Shown one piece after another: positions 26,574 to 35,592 of a stretch of 40,567 nucleotides of DNA. The notes beneath the pieces are model-generated. The model was not told where the DNA came from and made no database searches. It worked only from the letters and a program-made list of their open reading frames with translations. The DNA is from Thermodesulfobacteriota bacterium (lineage in GTDB: Bacteria > Desulfobacterota > Desulfuromonadia > Desulfuromonadales > Geopsychrobacteraceae), in assembly GCA_028282145.1 (NCBI GenBank), contig JANQIN010000039.1, positions 1 through 40,567 of the forward strand, written 5' to 3'. A program made the position numbers and the translations under genes. Numbering within the stretch: the first letter of the stretch is position 1; the number at the start of each line of letters is the position of its first letter.

Positions 26574-26616
26574 ATGGAATTCCCGGACTGACGAAATACG
26601 GGAGAGACATAAGATC

Positions 26617-27303
26617 ATGGAAAAAAAACGACAAGTTATTATTGTCGGCCCACACCGGTTGCAGAACGAGCTGATTCGTTCCTATCTCCACGATGAGGCC
26701 GAACTTCCCTGCCAGGTCCTTGACAGCCTGCGCCAACTGCCGCCGGTCAATAAAGACGTGAGACGGTTGGTTCTGTTTGACTGCGGCGGCATGGATAAGG
26801 AGGACCTGCACCTGGCCCTCCATCTGGAGTTGGGAGAGTCGGAAGCGATCGACCGCTGGGCTCTGTTCAACCTAAGCAGAAATGCCGACATCGAAGGCGA
26901 AGCCCTCACCCGGCGGGTACGAGGTTTCTTTTACGACAACGATCCGGCCGACCTTCTGGCCAAAGGGGTCAATGCTCTGTTTAACGGGGAACTCTGGATG
27001 CCCCGCAAAAAGATGGAACAGTGTCTGATGGCAAGCCAGGCATTGGCTCCTCGTTTTGCCCCGCAGGCCGCCGACCTCACTGCACGGGAGAACGAGATTC
27101 TCGCTCTGGTGGCCACAGGTGCCAACAACGAGCAGATTGGCACCCAGCTTCATATCAGCCCTCATACAGTCAAAACGCACATTTACAATATTTTCAAAAA
27201 GATCAACGTGTCAAACCGCATGGAAGCTGCGATCTGGGCGTCGCAGCAAAACCAGCTTTTCCCCGGCTGGCCTGGCGCACAGAACACCGAAGGAAAAAGC
27301 TGA
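26617..27303 (+). CDS. LuxR/CsgD-family transcriptional regulator
   Basis: C-terminal HTH LTARENEILALVATGANNEQIGTQLHISPHTVKTHIYNIFKKINVSNRMEAAIWA closely resembles CsgD; atypical receiver-like N-terminus. Confidence 0.88.
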   Translation: MEKKRQVIIVGPHRLQNELIRSYLHDEAELPCQVLDSLRQLPPVNKDVRRLVLFDCGGMDKEDLHLALHLELGESEAIDRWALFNLSRNADIEGEALTRRVRGFFYDNDPADLLAKGVNALFNGELWMPRKKMEQCLMASQALAPRFAPQAADLTARENEILALVATGANNEQIGTQLHISPHTVKTHIYNIFKKINVSNRMEAAIWASQQNQLFPGWPGAQNTEGKS

Positions 27304-27334
27304 CGGACATATACCGCAAAAAAGCCTGTATTTA

Positions 27335-27371
27335 CACACCCCTGGGGCGCCGCTCCGGGGGTGTTTGTTTC
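27335..27371 (+). terminator. Rho-independent terminator
   Basis: ACACCCCTGGGgcgccgctCCGGGGGTGTTTGTTT. Confidence 0.75.
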
Positions 27372-27470
27372 TGAAGTTCACCATGACAAGAAGCCTTGCT
27401 TTGGGTATAGTTACCAGACATTTCCCGCCGCGGTGCGGATAGACCAAACTGGCGACAATCAGGAGGACGC

Positions 27471-28907
27471 ATGACTACACCGGAATCTCATTTTGCAACC
27501 TGGACCCGTCAGGTTGAACTGGCCGAGCAGATGATCCCGATCATCGGCCGACTTTATCGTCAGCACGGGGTGGTAACCACCATCTTCGGCCGTCCGCTGA
27601 CGCATTGTTCGACAATCGAAATTATCCGGCAACACCGTTACTCCCGTCAGATTCTGAGCGATGAGCTCTTCCTGGAACAGACCTTTCCTTTGCTGGAGGT
27701 TCTGTCAAAGATGGCCTTCTGCCCGACCGAAATCGACCTGGGCAAGCTCGCCAACTCTTTTGCAGCGCAAGACAAGCTTTCGCTGAAGGAATTCCTGCAC
27801 CAGAAACTTCTGCCCCTGCTGCCCGACCCGAGAAAGGGCTGTCCGACTCCCAGAGATATTGTCCTCTACGGATTCGGCCGTATCGGCCGCCTTCTGACAC
27901 GCCTTCTGGTAGAGCATACCGGTGGCGGCAGTCAACTTCGCCTGCGGGCTATCGTCGTCCGAAAAGGCAGTGAAGGCGATCTGCAGAAGCGTGCCAGCCT
28001 GCTGCGCCGTGACTCCGTTCACGGCCAGTTCCATGGCACTATCCGTGTCGATGAAGTTCAGAATGCACTGGTGGTCAACGGTCATATGATCAAGATTATC
28101 TACGCCGGCGCACCGGATGAAGTCGATTACACCGAGCACGGAATCCACGATGCTCTGGTCATTGACAACACAGGCGTCTGGAAGGATCGGGAGGGGCTTG
28201 GTCGCCACCTCAAGGCCAAAGGCGTCGAAAAGGTTCTGCTGACGGCACCGGCTTCCGGCGATATTCCCAATATTGTCTACGGTCTGAACCAAAATACGGG
28301 GAAAGATGGGGAAGCCATCTTCTCGGCCGCCAGCTGTACCACCAACGCCGCTGCACCGGTGATGAAGGTTCTTAACGACACCTTCGGCATTGTGCATGGT
28401 CACCTGGAGACCTGCCATTCCTTCACCAATGACCAGAACCTGATTGACAACTACCATAAGAAGGCCCGTCGTGGACGCAGTGCCGCACTGAACATGGTCA
28501 TTACCGAGACCGGTGCCGCCAAGGCTGTTGGCAAGGTTATCCCTGAGCTGTTGGGCAAGATGACCGGCAATGCCATCCGCGTACCGACGCCGAACGTCTC
28601 TCTGGCGATCCTGAATCTGCAGTTGGAAAAAGAAACGACGGTGGAAGAGCTGAACGAAACTCTGCGTCAGACCGCCCTCGACTCCCCATTGCAGGATGTA
28701 CTGGACTTCACCACCAGCCCCGAGGTTGTCTCCAGTGACTTTGTCGGCAGCCGCTACGCCTGCGTGGTTGATGCAACAGCGACCATCGTCCAGGGTAAAA
28801 GCTGCGTTCTCTACGTCTGGTACGATAACGAGTTCGGCTACAGCACCCAGGTGGTTCGCCTTGCCGGACACATCGCCGGGCTGCAATTAGCGGCGACTCC
28901 GGACTAA
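27471..28907 (+). CDS. gap: Glyceraldehyde-3-phosphate dehydrogenase, long form with N-terminal extension (478 aa)
   Basis: DIVLYGFGRIGRLLTRLL Rossmann, catalytic SAASCTTNAAAPVMKVLNDTFGI, WYDNEFGYSTQVVRL; ~125 aa N-terminal extension. Confidence 0.95.
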   Translation: MTTPESHFATWTRQVELAEQMIPIIGRLYRQHGVVTTIFGRPLTHCSTIEIIRQHRYSRQILSDELFLEQTFPLLEVLSKMAFCPTEIDLGKLANSFAAQDKLSLKEFLHQKLLPLLPDPRKGCPTPRDIVLYGFGRIGRLLTRLLVEHTGGGSQLRLRAIVVRKGSEGDLQKRASLLRRDSVHGQFHGTIRVDEVQNALVVNGHMIKIIYAGAPDEVDYTEHGIHDALVIDNTGVWKDREGLGRHLKAKGVEKVLLTAPASGDIPNIVYGLNQNTGKDGEAIFSAASCTTNAAAPVMKVLNDTFGIVHGHLETCHSFTNDQNLIDNYHKKARRGRSAALNMVITETGAAKAVGKVIPELLGKMTGNAIRVPTPNVSLAILNLQLEKETTVEELNETLRQTALDSPLQDVLDFTTSPEVVSSDFVGSRYACVVDATATIVQGKSCVLYVWYDNEFGYSTQVVRLAGHIAGLQLAATPD

Positions 28908-28929
28908 CAAGACAATCAGTCCTAAACAC

Positions 28930-28961
28930 AAAAGGGAGACCCGTTGGGGTCTCCCTTTTTT
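28930..28961 (+). terminator. Rho-independent terminator
   Basis: AAAAGGGAGACCCgttgGGGTCTCCCTTTTTT. Confidence 0.92.
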
Positions 28962-30198
28962 AGTGTCGTATAGGATCCATATGGAAATCCCGATTTAAGG
29001 GGCCCGTCCCCGTGTCCCTCTTCAGCAACTGATACACCCGGGTGGCTTTCAGATCCTGGTCGAGCATCTTCTCGGCCAGGTGGTAATCCCGGCTGCCTCG
29101 TCCGTAGAACTTCTTGAGCTGCGGGTAGGCCCGCGACATGTTGGTCAATAGAGGCAACGCTCTTTTCTTCCTGTTCTGCGCGAGGAACGCCTGACCCTTT
29201 TGACGCGCTCCCAGCAGACGAAGATACAGGGGCCCCTGCTCCAAGAGACAGGGCATCTCCTCTGCACCGACACCCAGCAGTTGATACAACAGCATCCGCT
29301 GCACCCGTGTCTGCGTCAACTGGCGTGATTTGAGACCGTCCACCGCATCGGTCAGTCGCGTGACCGATCGCCCGATCTCCGCCAACCGATTCTCCATTCC
29401 TTCACCGACTTGATACGCTTTCGCTATCTGTTCTCTATCGGCCTGGATCGCCATCAGGATCGCTGTTTCGTACCTGGAAGGGGTAACGGTTTCCTTGGCC
29501 AGGGCTTCCTCCAACACCTTTGCTGTAGGTGCAGGTACCAGGCTGTCCACGGCCTCACCTCGTGCCAACCGTTGCCGGATTCCGGTGGCACTGGCAATCC
29601 CACGAACGGTCTCAGTATCGTGAAATCCCGCCCCAATACGCCGAGCGGTCAAAGGGGTGATCTCTGTTTCGAATTGACGGAGTGCGCGAAGGTATTCCAG
29701 ACCGAGGATATTGTTCGGTTGAGAAAGGAACGTTTCGGCGTCGGGAGAGTGTTTTGCCAGAACCTCCTGACGTGCTTCGGGGTAACTTTTCCCCTGCTTC
29801 AGCCCCTGCCGGGTTCCGCTTTCAATCTCGTCCTTATGGAATTCAAGCAGATCGGCGATATTCTGCAGGGAACTTAGATCTCCGGCCTCGCTACCAAAAC
29901 AGAGAGCATCAACCCCCCCGAGCCCTGCCAGAGAGCGGACCGCCCCATCGGCAAAATGGGGTGCACTGTTGCAGGCAAAGGCGAAGGGAAGTTCCAGGAC
30001 CAGATCGACACCGTTCTCCAGTGCCATACGTGTGCGGTGCCATTTATCCAATAGGGCCGGTTCCCCCCGTTGCAAAAAGTGGCCGCTCATAACGGCCACC
30101 GCCACGTCGGCTTCCGCCAAACGGAGACTTTCCCGAAGGTGGTGGAGATGGCCGTTATGAAAGGGGTTGTATTCGACGACCAGGCCGACAGCTCGCAT
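28960..30198 (-). CDS. tmcAL: tRNA(Met) cytidine acetate ligase TmcAL / YlbM-type nucleotidyltransferase
   Basis: VGLVVEYNPFHNGHLHHLRESLRLAEADVAVAVMSGHFLQRGEPALLDKWHRTRMALENGVDLVLELPFAFACNSAPHFADGAVRSL. Confidence 0.92.
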   Translation of the reverse strand: MRAVGLVVEYNPFHNGHLHHLRESLRLAEADVAVAVMSGHFLQRGEPALLDKWHRTRMALENGVDLVLELPFAFACNSAPHFADGAVRSLAGLGGVDALCFGSEAGDLSSLQNIADLLEFHKDEIESGTRQGLKQGKSYPEARQEVLAKHSPDAETFLSQPNNILGLEYLRALRQFETEITPLTARRIGAGFHDTETVRGIASATGIRQRLARGEAVDSLVPAPTAKVLEEALAKETVTPSRYETAILMAIQADREQIAKAYQVGEGMENRLAEIGRSVTRLTDAVDGLKSRQLTQTRVQRMLLYQLLGVGAEEMPCLLEQGPLYLRLLGARQKGQAFLAQNRKKRALPLLTNMSRAYPQLKKFYGRGSRDYHLAEKMLDQDLKATRVYQLLKRDTGTGPLNRDFHMDPIRH

Positions 30199-30893
30199 TA
30201 TTCCTCCAAAATGACCGGCAGGGAGCGGTCAAGCATCGTCTCCTCTTCTGTCACGGACGTACGATAAGCCAGTGCCTGGACACCCTGTGATGTGACCTCA
30301 CGCAGCAGTCGCCCGTATTCGGGATCAATCTCGTCGGCGGGAGAAAAAGAGGTCGCCTCCCCTCGTTGAACCAGAAAGAAGATCACCGGCCGGTATCCGT
30401 GTGCAACAGAAGCCGCCAGCTCTTTGAGGTGTTTCTGGCCCCGCACTGTCACAGCATCGGGGAACAGGGCCACATGCCCCTCACAGAGGGTCACGTTTTT
30501 CACCTCGACCAGAACCCGCTCCGTCGCGCTCTCCAACAGAAAATCGATCCGGCTGTTTCCAAACGGGAACTCCGGTCGTACATGATAGCCTTCCAGCCCA
30601 TGAACATGGCCGTTTCTCAGGGCCTCTTCCACCACCCGATTGGCACGGTGCGTGTGTGTGTCGACCCAGAAACCGTTGACTTCAATCCGCTCCAGAGTCC
30701 AAGGAAGTTTCCGCTTGGGATCGTCCGTATGAGACACTAAAACGCGGTGTCCGGGCACAGCACATTGTTTCATACTACCTGTATTCGGTGTATGCGCTGT
30801 TACGATACGACCGTCGGTCAGTTCGACATCGGTCAGAAAACGCTTGTAACGTTTCAGCAATACACCTTCAGTCAACGGAGTCGGTATTTTCAT
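30198..30893 (-). CDS. sfsA: DNA/RNA nuclease SfsA (sugar fermentation stimulation protein homolog)
   Basis: LLKRYKRFLTDVELTDGRIVTAHTPNTGSMKQCAVPG...FPFGNSRIDFLLESATERVLVEVKNVTLCEGHVALFPDAVTVRGQKHLKEL; start MKIPTPL at 30893 preferred; TAATG junction with tmcAL. Confidence 0.93.
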   Translation of the reverse strand: MKIPTPLTEGVLLKRYKRFLTDVELTDGRIVTAHTPNTGSMKQCAVPGHRVLVSHTDDPKRKLPWTLERIEVNGFWVDTHTHRANRVVEEALRNGHVHGLEGYHVRPEFPFGNSRIDFLLESATERVLVEVKNVTLCEGHVALFPDAVTVRGQKHLKELAASVAHGYRPVIFFLVQRGEATSFSPADEIDPEYGRLLREVTSQGVQALAYRTSVTEEETMLDRSLPVILEE

Positions 30894-31074
30894 GGTGTCC
30901 CTGCACGGATAAAAGGCTCTCAGATGAGGAGGATCATAGCCGGTCGTCCATTGCGGAACAACACACAAACTCCGCCCTGGATCTTTTTTCAAGCCGTATG
31001 ATACCTCACTGACCCGGGAGCACTCGTTTTTCTTGAGCGGTTTGCTATGCTTTCTGGGACGAAAGGGGCCGAGG

Positions 31075-32214
31075 ATGCGGGATTATAAGAGTTTTTTTTC
31101 ACGGGCTGCTGTTCGGGTACTTGCCGGAGTACTCCTGGCTCTCACGATTCTGACGGGGTGTAAGGACCCGACACCGATGACAATCGGGTTTCTGGGGGGA
31201 CTAAGCGGACGCGTTGCCGATCTGGGGACAGCGGGTCGAGATGGAGCCCTTCTGGCCCTTGAAGAACAGAATGCCGCCGGAGGAATTCATGGTCGCCCAC
31301 TGATTCTCAAAACCGGTGATGACCAGCAAACCCCTCAAAGGGCTATCTCCGAGTTTAACCGCCTGGCGGACGAAGGCTGTCAGGTCGTCATTGGCCCGAT
31401 GACCAGTGCCATGGCGATTGTTGTTGCTCCGGAGGCAGATCGTCGTCGGGTTCCGGTGGTCGGCCCGACCATCAGCACCGACCTGCTCTCCGACCAGAAA
31501 GACTACTTCCTGCGGCTGTACCCGGCAGGTGCCCATGCAGCGGGGGAACTGGCACGATACGCCTCTGAAATTATGGGGTTGAAGCGTCTTGTAACGCTTC
31601 TGGACTATGGAAACCGCGCCCATACCCAAAACTGGGCTGATGAGTTTGAAAAAGTGTTCGTCAAATCGGGGGGAAGCCGTTTGATCCGCTTCCCCTACAC
31701 CTCGAGCAAAGACACCCAGTTCACCGTTCTTGCCGAGCGCATGGCTCGCGAGGATTCGGACGGTGTTTTTATCCTGGCCAATGCCGTTGATACAGCCCTG
31801 GTTCTGCAGGCCCTGCGCAATCGTGGCTACTCAGAACCTGCGGTGACAACGGAATGGTCCGCAACGGAAGACATTCTACGCTTTGGCGGTAAAGCGGCTG
31901 ACGGCATGACTCTGATGCGCACCTTCCACCGTAGTTACCCGGGGGAAAGATATCAGCGGTTCCGCAGGAAATTTTCTGAAAGATTCGGTTATGAAGCCGG
32001 ATTCGCCTCGGTGCAGGGATACGATGCCATGCAATGGGTTCTGGCCGCCCTGGCCAGAAACGCGGATCCGGAACAGCTCCCCCGGACCATGGTCAATATG
32101 ATGTCCCATGAAGGCTTGCAGGGGATTATCACAATGAATGAATTTGGTGATGTGCAACGCAAGCATTTCCCCGTAACGATCAAGGACGGTCGATTTGTTT
32201 CCCTGGCCCCCTGA
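31075..32214 (+). CDS. LivK-type periplasmic ligand-binding lipoprotein (module 1)
   Basis: Lipobox LTILTGC; MTIGFLGGLSGRVADLGTAGRDGALLALEEQNAAGGIHGRPLILKTGDDQQ; type I periplasmic binding fold. Confidence 0.9.
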   Translation: MRDYKSFFSRAAVRVLAGVLLALTILTGCKDPTPMTIGFLGGLSGRVADLGTAGRDGALLALEEQNAAGGIHGRPLILKTGDDQQTPQRAISEFNRLADEGCQVVIGPMTSAMAIVVAPEADRRRVPVVGPTISTDLLSDQKDYFLRLYPAGAHAAGELARYASEIMGLKRLVTLLDYGNRAHTQNWADEFEKVFVKSGGSRLIRFPYTSSKDTQFTVLAERMAREDSDGVFILANAVDTALVLQALRNRGYSEPAVTTEWSATEDILRFGGKAADGMTLMRTFHRSYPGERYQRFRRKFSERFGYEAGFASVQGYDAMQWVLAALARNADPEQLPRTMVNMMSHEGLQGIITMNEFGDVQRKHFPVTIKDGRFVSLAP

Positions 32215-34393
32215 AAAGCTGCGCAAGCCGTCTCTGAAAGGCCTGCTGTGGGTGCGCCTGATGGTGGTCGCGATTCTGCCCGTGATCTGTGGCAGTCTTC
32301 TGACTCTGTGGCATGTTACCCGGCTGGAAAAAAACCATATCGTTCAAAGGCTTCAACTTGAAGCCGACGCCGTTTCCCAGGAAGCTCAGAGGATTCTCCT
32401 TTCTCCCCGAACGGTGCTCAGTCATATCCCGCCGGCACTCGAACCGGACAAGGTGCTCAGCCATATACCCCTGGTGTTGGGAAAGTCGCCTGCGCTGGAC
32501 CTGCAAAGGATTACGGCTGTCCTGGAAGCCGCGATTCACCAGTCGGACCTTTTTGATTCGATTTTGCTGATCGGTTCGGACGGCAGGGTCAAAGCTCTGG
32601 GGTTGAATGCACAACTTGACTCCCGACGGCGGGATTTTGAAAACCTGGATCTAAGCCAGGACCCCTTTATCCAAAAGGCTCTTCTCTCACGGGCCCCCCT
32701 TTGGTCCAACGCCTTTCTTTCCATGACCACCGATGCCATCTCCCTGCGGATCAGTGTTCCTATGGAGTCCGGGGCCCTTGTAGGGACCTTGAACACCAGT
32801 ACACTGGGGGAGCTGGTCCGGAGGCACCGCAACAGTCATGACACCACCATTGCCGTTTTTGACAGCCAGGGGAATCTTGTCTACCACCCCGACTCCAGGC
32901 TCCCGACCCAAAGACCTAACTTCAAAAGCCTCCCGATCTTGCAAAAAGCCCTCAACGGGCAACACGAAACCTCCAACTATCGCTTTCGGGAAGCTGATTT
33001 CATGGGGAGCACCGCCATCATCCCCGAACTGGGGTGGGTGATCCTGGTCTCCGTTCCGACCGAACTGGCCCGTCAGCCGATCCGGCATTTGCAATTTTTC
33101 TTTGCCGGTTCTGCCTTTCTGGCGCTGGTGCTGGCCCTGCTTGTCGCCCGAACCTTCGCCGATCGCATGACCCGGCCATTACACGCCCTCGCCCGCTCTG
33201 CCAAAGCTTTCGGTGAAGGACGATACCAGCAACAGATTCCTTACCAGAATAGCGCTGAAACGGCCACACTGGCCGACAGTTTCACCCGCATGGGACAATC
33301 GATTCTGGACCGTGAGGAACAGCTTCACCTGGCGTTACGTCAGGCAGAAACGACACGGGATCGCCTGGAGGCAATCCTGCAATCGGTGGCCGAAGCGCTG
33401 GTCGTCACTGACACTGACCGCACCGTCGTTGCGATCAACAGAGCCGCCCAGGAATTGTTCGGTTTCACACAGATCGACGCCCGAGGAAGAACGGTTTCTG
33501 AGATCCTCTTCCATCCGACCCTGCTGGAACAACTGGACACCGTCTGGAAGGAGGGAGGCGAGTCGTCCCTGGAGCTTCAGATGCGTAGCCATCAGGGAAC
33601 CATGTATCACGTGCGTTCCGACGTGTATCCGGTGCGTCGCAGTGACGGCACAACGGTCGGGATGGTTTCGAGCCTGCGGGACATCACCCAGGAAAGAGCG
33701 AGCGACAGGGCCAAAAGTAAATTTATCAGCATGGCTGCCCACGAACTGCGCACACCTTTGACGGCGATTCTCGGATATTCGGAGCTGTTGATCGATCAGA
33801 TTCAAGACCCGGACTTCAGTCGCGACCAACACCGGGATCACCTGCAGATGATCTGTGACAAGGCGGAAAACCTTGAGGTCATTATCTCCGACCTGCTTGA
33901 TCTGAGCCGAATCGAATCCGGGCGTCCGCTGATCCTCCATCCCGAAGCCCTGGATTTCAATCAACTGGTACGGCAAACCGCTGCGACCCACCAGCGAGAG
34001 ACGGAGAACCACCAGTTTCATCTGGACCTCCCTGCCGCACCGATTGTTCTCCAGCTTGACCGCCCCCGAATCCAACAGGTTCTCGACAATCTGGTTGGGA
34101 ACGCTGTCAAATACTCCCCCGCAGGGGGTGTGATCGGTATTCAAGGTCAGTCCAACGGTTCCGGATACCTGTTGCAGATTCAAGACAACGGTCTCGGTAT
34201 TCCCCTGGAACAGCAACCTTACGTTTTTGACCCCTTTTACCGGGCTCATTCCGAATCTGCCGAACTGGCCGGATTTGGCCTGGGATTGAGTATTTGCAAG
34301 ATGATCGTCGAAGAGCATGGAGGTCGCATCTGGTGCGACAGCGAGCCGGGGATTGGCAGTACGTTCCATGTACAACTACCCGCCCACAGCTAA
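32195..34393 (+). CDS. Membrane sensor histidine kinase, Cache-HAMP-PAS-HisKA-HATPase (module 1; TTG start)
   Basis: Two TMs flanking a periplasmic Cache-like domain; PAS; H-box FISMAAHELRTPLTAILGYSELL; N box NLVGNAVKYSP; G box GFGLGLSICKMIVEEHGG. Confidence 0.93.
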   Translation: MFPWPPEKLRKPSLKGLLWVRLMVVAILPVICGSLLTLWHVTRLEKNHIVQRLQLEADAVSQEAQRILLSPRTVLSHIPPALEPDKVLSHIPLVLGKSPALDLQRITAVLEAAIHQSDLFDSILLIGSDGRVKALGLNAQLDSRRRDFENLDLSQDPFIQKALLSRAPLWSNAFLSMTTDAISLRISVPMESGALVGTLNTSTLGELVRRHRNSHDTTIAVFDSQGNLVYHPDSRLPTQRPNFKSLPILQKALNGQHETSNYRFREADFMGSTAIIPELGWVILVSVPTELARQPIRHLQFFFAGSAFLALVLALLVARTFADRMTRPLHALARSAKAFGEGRYQQQIPYQNSAETATLADSFTRMGQSILDREEQLHLALRQAETTRDRLEAILQSVAEALVVTDTDRTVVAINRAAQELFGFTQIDARGRTVSEILFHPTLLEQLDTVWKEGGESSLELQMRSHQGTMYHVRSDVYPVRRSDGTTVGMVSSLRDITQERASDRAKSKFISMAAHELRTPLTAILGYSELLIDQIQDPDFSRDQHRDHLQMICDKAENLEVIISDLLDLSRIESGRPLILHPEALDFNQLVRQTAATHQRETENHQFHLDLPAAPIVLQLDRPRIQQVLDNLVGNAVKYSPAGGVIGIQGQSNGSGYLLQIQDNGLGIPLEQQPYVFDPFYRAHSESAELAGFGLGLSICKMIVEEHGGRIWCDSEPGIGSTFHVQLPAHS

Positions 34394-34434
34394 AGTCCAT
34401 CTGAAAAAGCGGCGTCAAATGTTATATTTTTCTT

Positions 34435-35589
34435 ATGGAAAAACGGTATCAATCAGGTCGTATGTCATCGAGTCGGGTTCCCATTGTCCTGTTGCTGCTG
34501 GGTGGCCTGGTGTTTGGATGCCTGGTCTGGTGGGTTATCCCCGCTGAACCGACAATCCGGGTCGGTTTCGTTGGAAGCATCAGCGGGCGAATGGCTGACC
34601 TTGGCGTTGGTGGACGGGACGGAGTCATTCTGGCCACTGAGGAGATCAACCGGGCCGGAGGGATCACCGGACGTCAGATTGACCTGCTGATTCGTGATGA
34701 TCAACACGATCCGACAGTCGCAGCACAGGTCGATCAGGAACTGATAGACCAGGGGGTCGTCGCCCTGATCGGCCACATGACAAGTACCATGACTTTGATC
34801 GGGGCCTCAATCGCCAACCGGTCGCAGGTTCTTCTTTTCAGTCCGACGGCCAGTACAACCGCTCTTTCCAACCAGGAAGATTGGGTTTTTCGTCTCTATC
34901 CGGACTCTCGTCAGGAGAATGTCCGTCTAGCCGACCTGGCGTACAACCGTCTCAATCTACGTAAGATGATCCTGGTACGAGATGACCAAAACCGGGCTTA
35001 TACGCAGGATTACGGGGACTGGTTCGCCAGCGAATTTTCTCGAAGAGGCGGGCAGATTGTTACCGATCTTCATTTCACGTCCAGCCGGAAGTTTCCGTTC
35101 TCCGAATTGGCCGAACGGATCGCCTCCGCCCCCGGGGACGGTATTTTACTTCTTTGTAATGCCGTCGATACGGCACTTCTCACCCAGAAGCTGCGCCAGA
35201 GAGGCGTGAACCATCCGATCCTGGTCAGTGAATGGTCTACCACCGAAGAACTGATCTCTCTCGGGGGCGAGGCCACAGAGGGCTTGATGCTGATTCAATC
35301 GGTAATTCCGTTAGGGAACTCTCCGCGAGAGAAACATTTTCGTGATCAGTTCCTGGAACGGTTCGGTTATCCGCCCGATTTCTCCGCCATCAAGGCTTAC
35401 GATGCGGCCCATATTCTGTTTACCGCTCTGAAGAAAGATCCGAATCCACGAAAGCTGCGCGAAACGATTGTCGGGATTCAGTATTTTCAGGGTGTACAGA
35501 CCCGCTATCGGTTGACTCCCACCGGGGATGCGGAGCAGAAACTGTTTGTCATGGAGATTCACAAAGGTCACTATCGACAGGTGGAGTGA
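34435..35589 (+). CDS. LivK-type ligand-binding protein, membrane anchored (module 2, paralog of 31075)
   Basis: IRVGFVGSISGRMADLGVGGRDGVILATEEINRAGGITGRQIDLLIRDDQHDP; N-terminal hydrophobic segment. Confidence 0.9.
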   Translation: MEKRYQSGRMSSSRVPIVLLLLGGLVFGCLVWWVIPAEPTIRVGFVGSISGRMADLGVGGRDGVILATEEINRAGGITGRQIDLLIRDDQHDPTVAAQVDQELIDQGVVALIGHMTSTMTLIGASIANRSQVLLFSPTASTTALSNQEDWVFRLYPDSRQENVRLADLAYNRLNLRKMILVRDDQNRAYTQDYGDWFASEFSRRGGQIVTDLHFTSSRKFPFSELAERIASAPGDGILLLCNAVDTALLTQKLRQRGVNHPILVSEWSTTEELISLGGEATEGLMLIQSVIPLGNSPREKHFRDQFLERFGYPPDFSAIKAYDAAHILFTALKKDPNPRKLRETIVGIQYFQGVQTRYRLTPTGDAEQKLFVMEIHKGHYRQVE

Positions 35590-35592
35590 GTC

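Noticed and set aside
27705-28886. 393-aa ORF on the minus strand
   Set aside because: Antisense shadow of GAPDH.
33335-34375. 346-aa ORF on the minus strand
   Set aside because: Antisense shadow of the histidine kinase.
31075-35589. Branched-chain amino acid ABC transporter operon
   Set aside because: Binding proteins are present, but there are no LivH/M permeases or LivG/F ATPases; both are followed by kinases.
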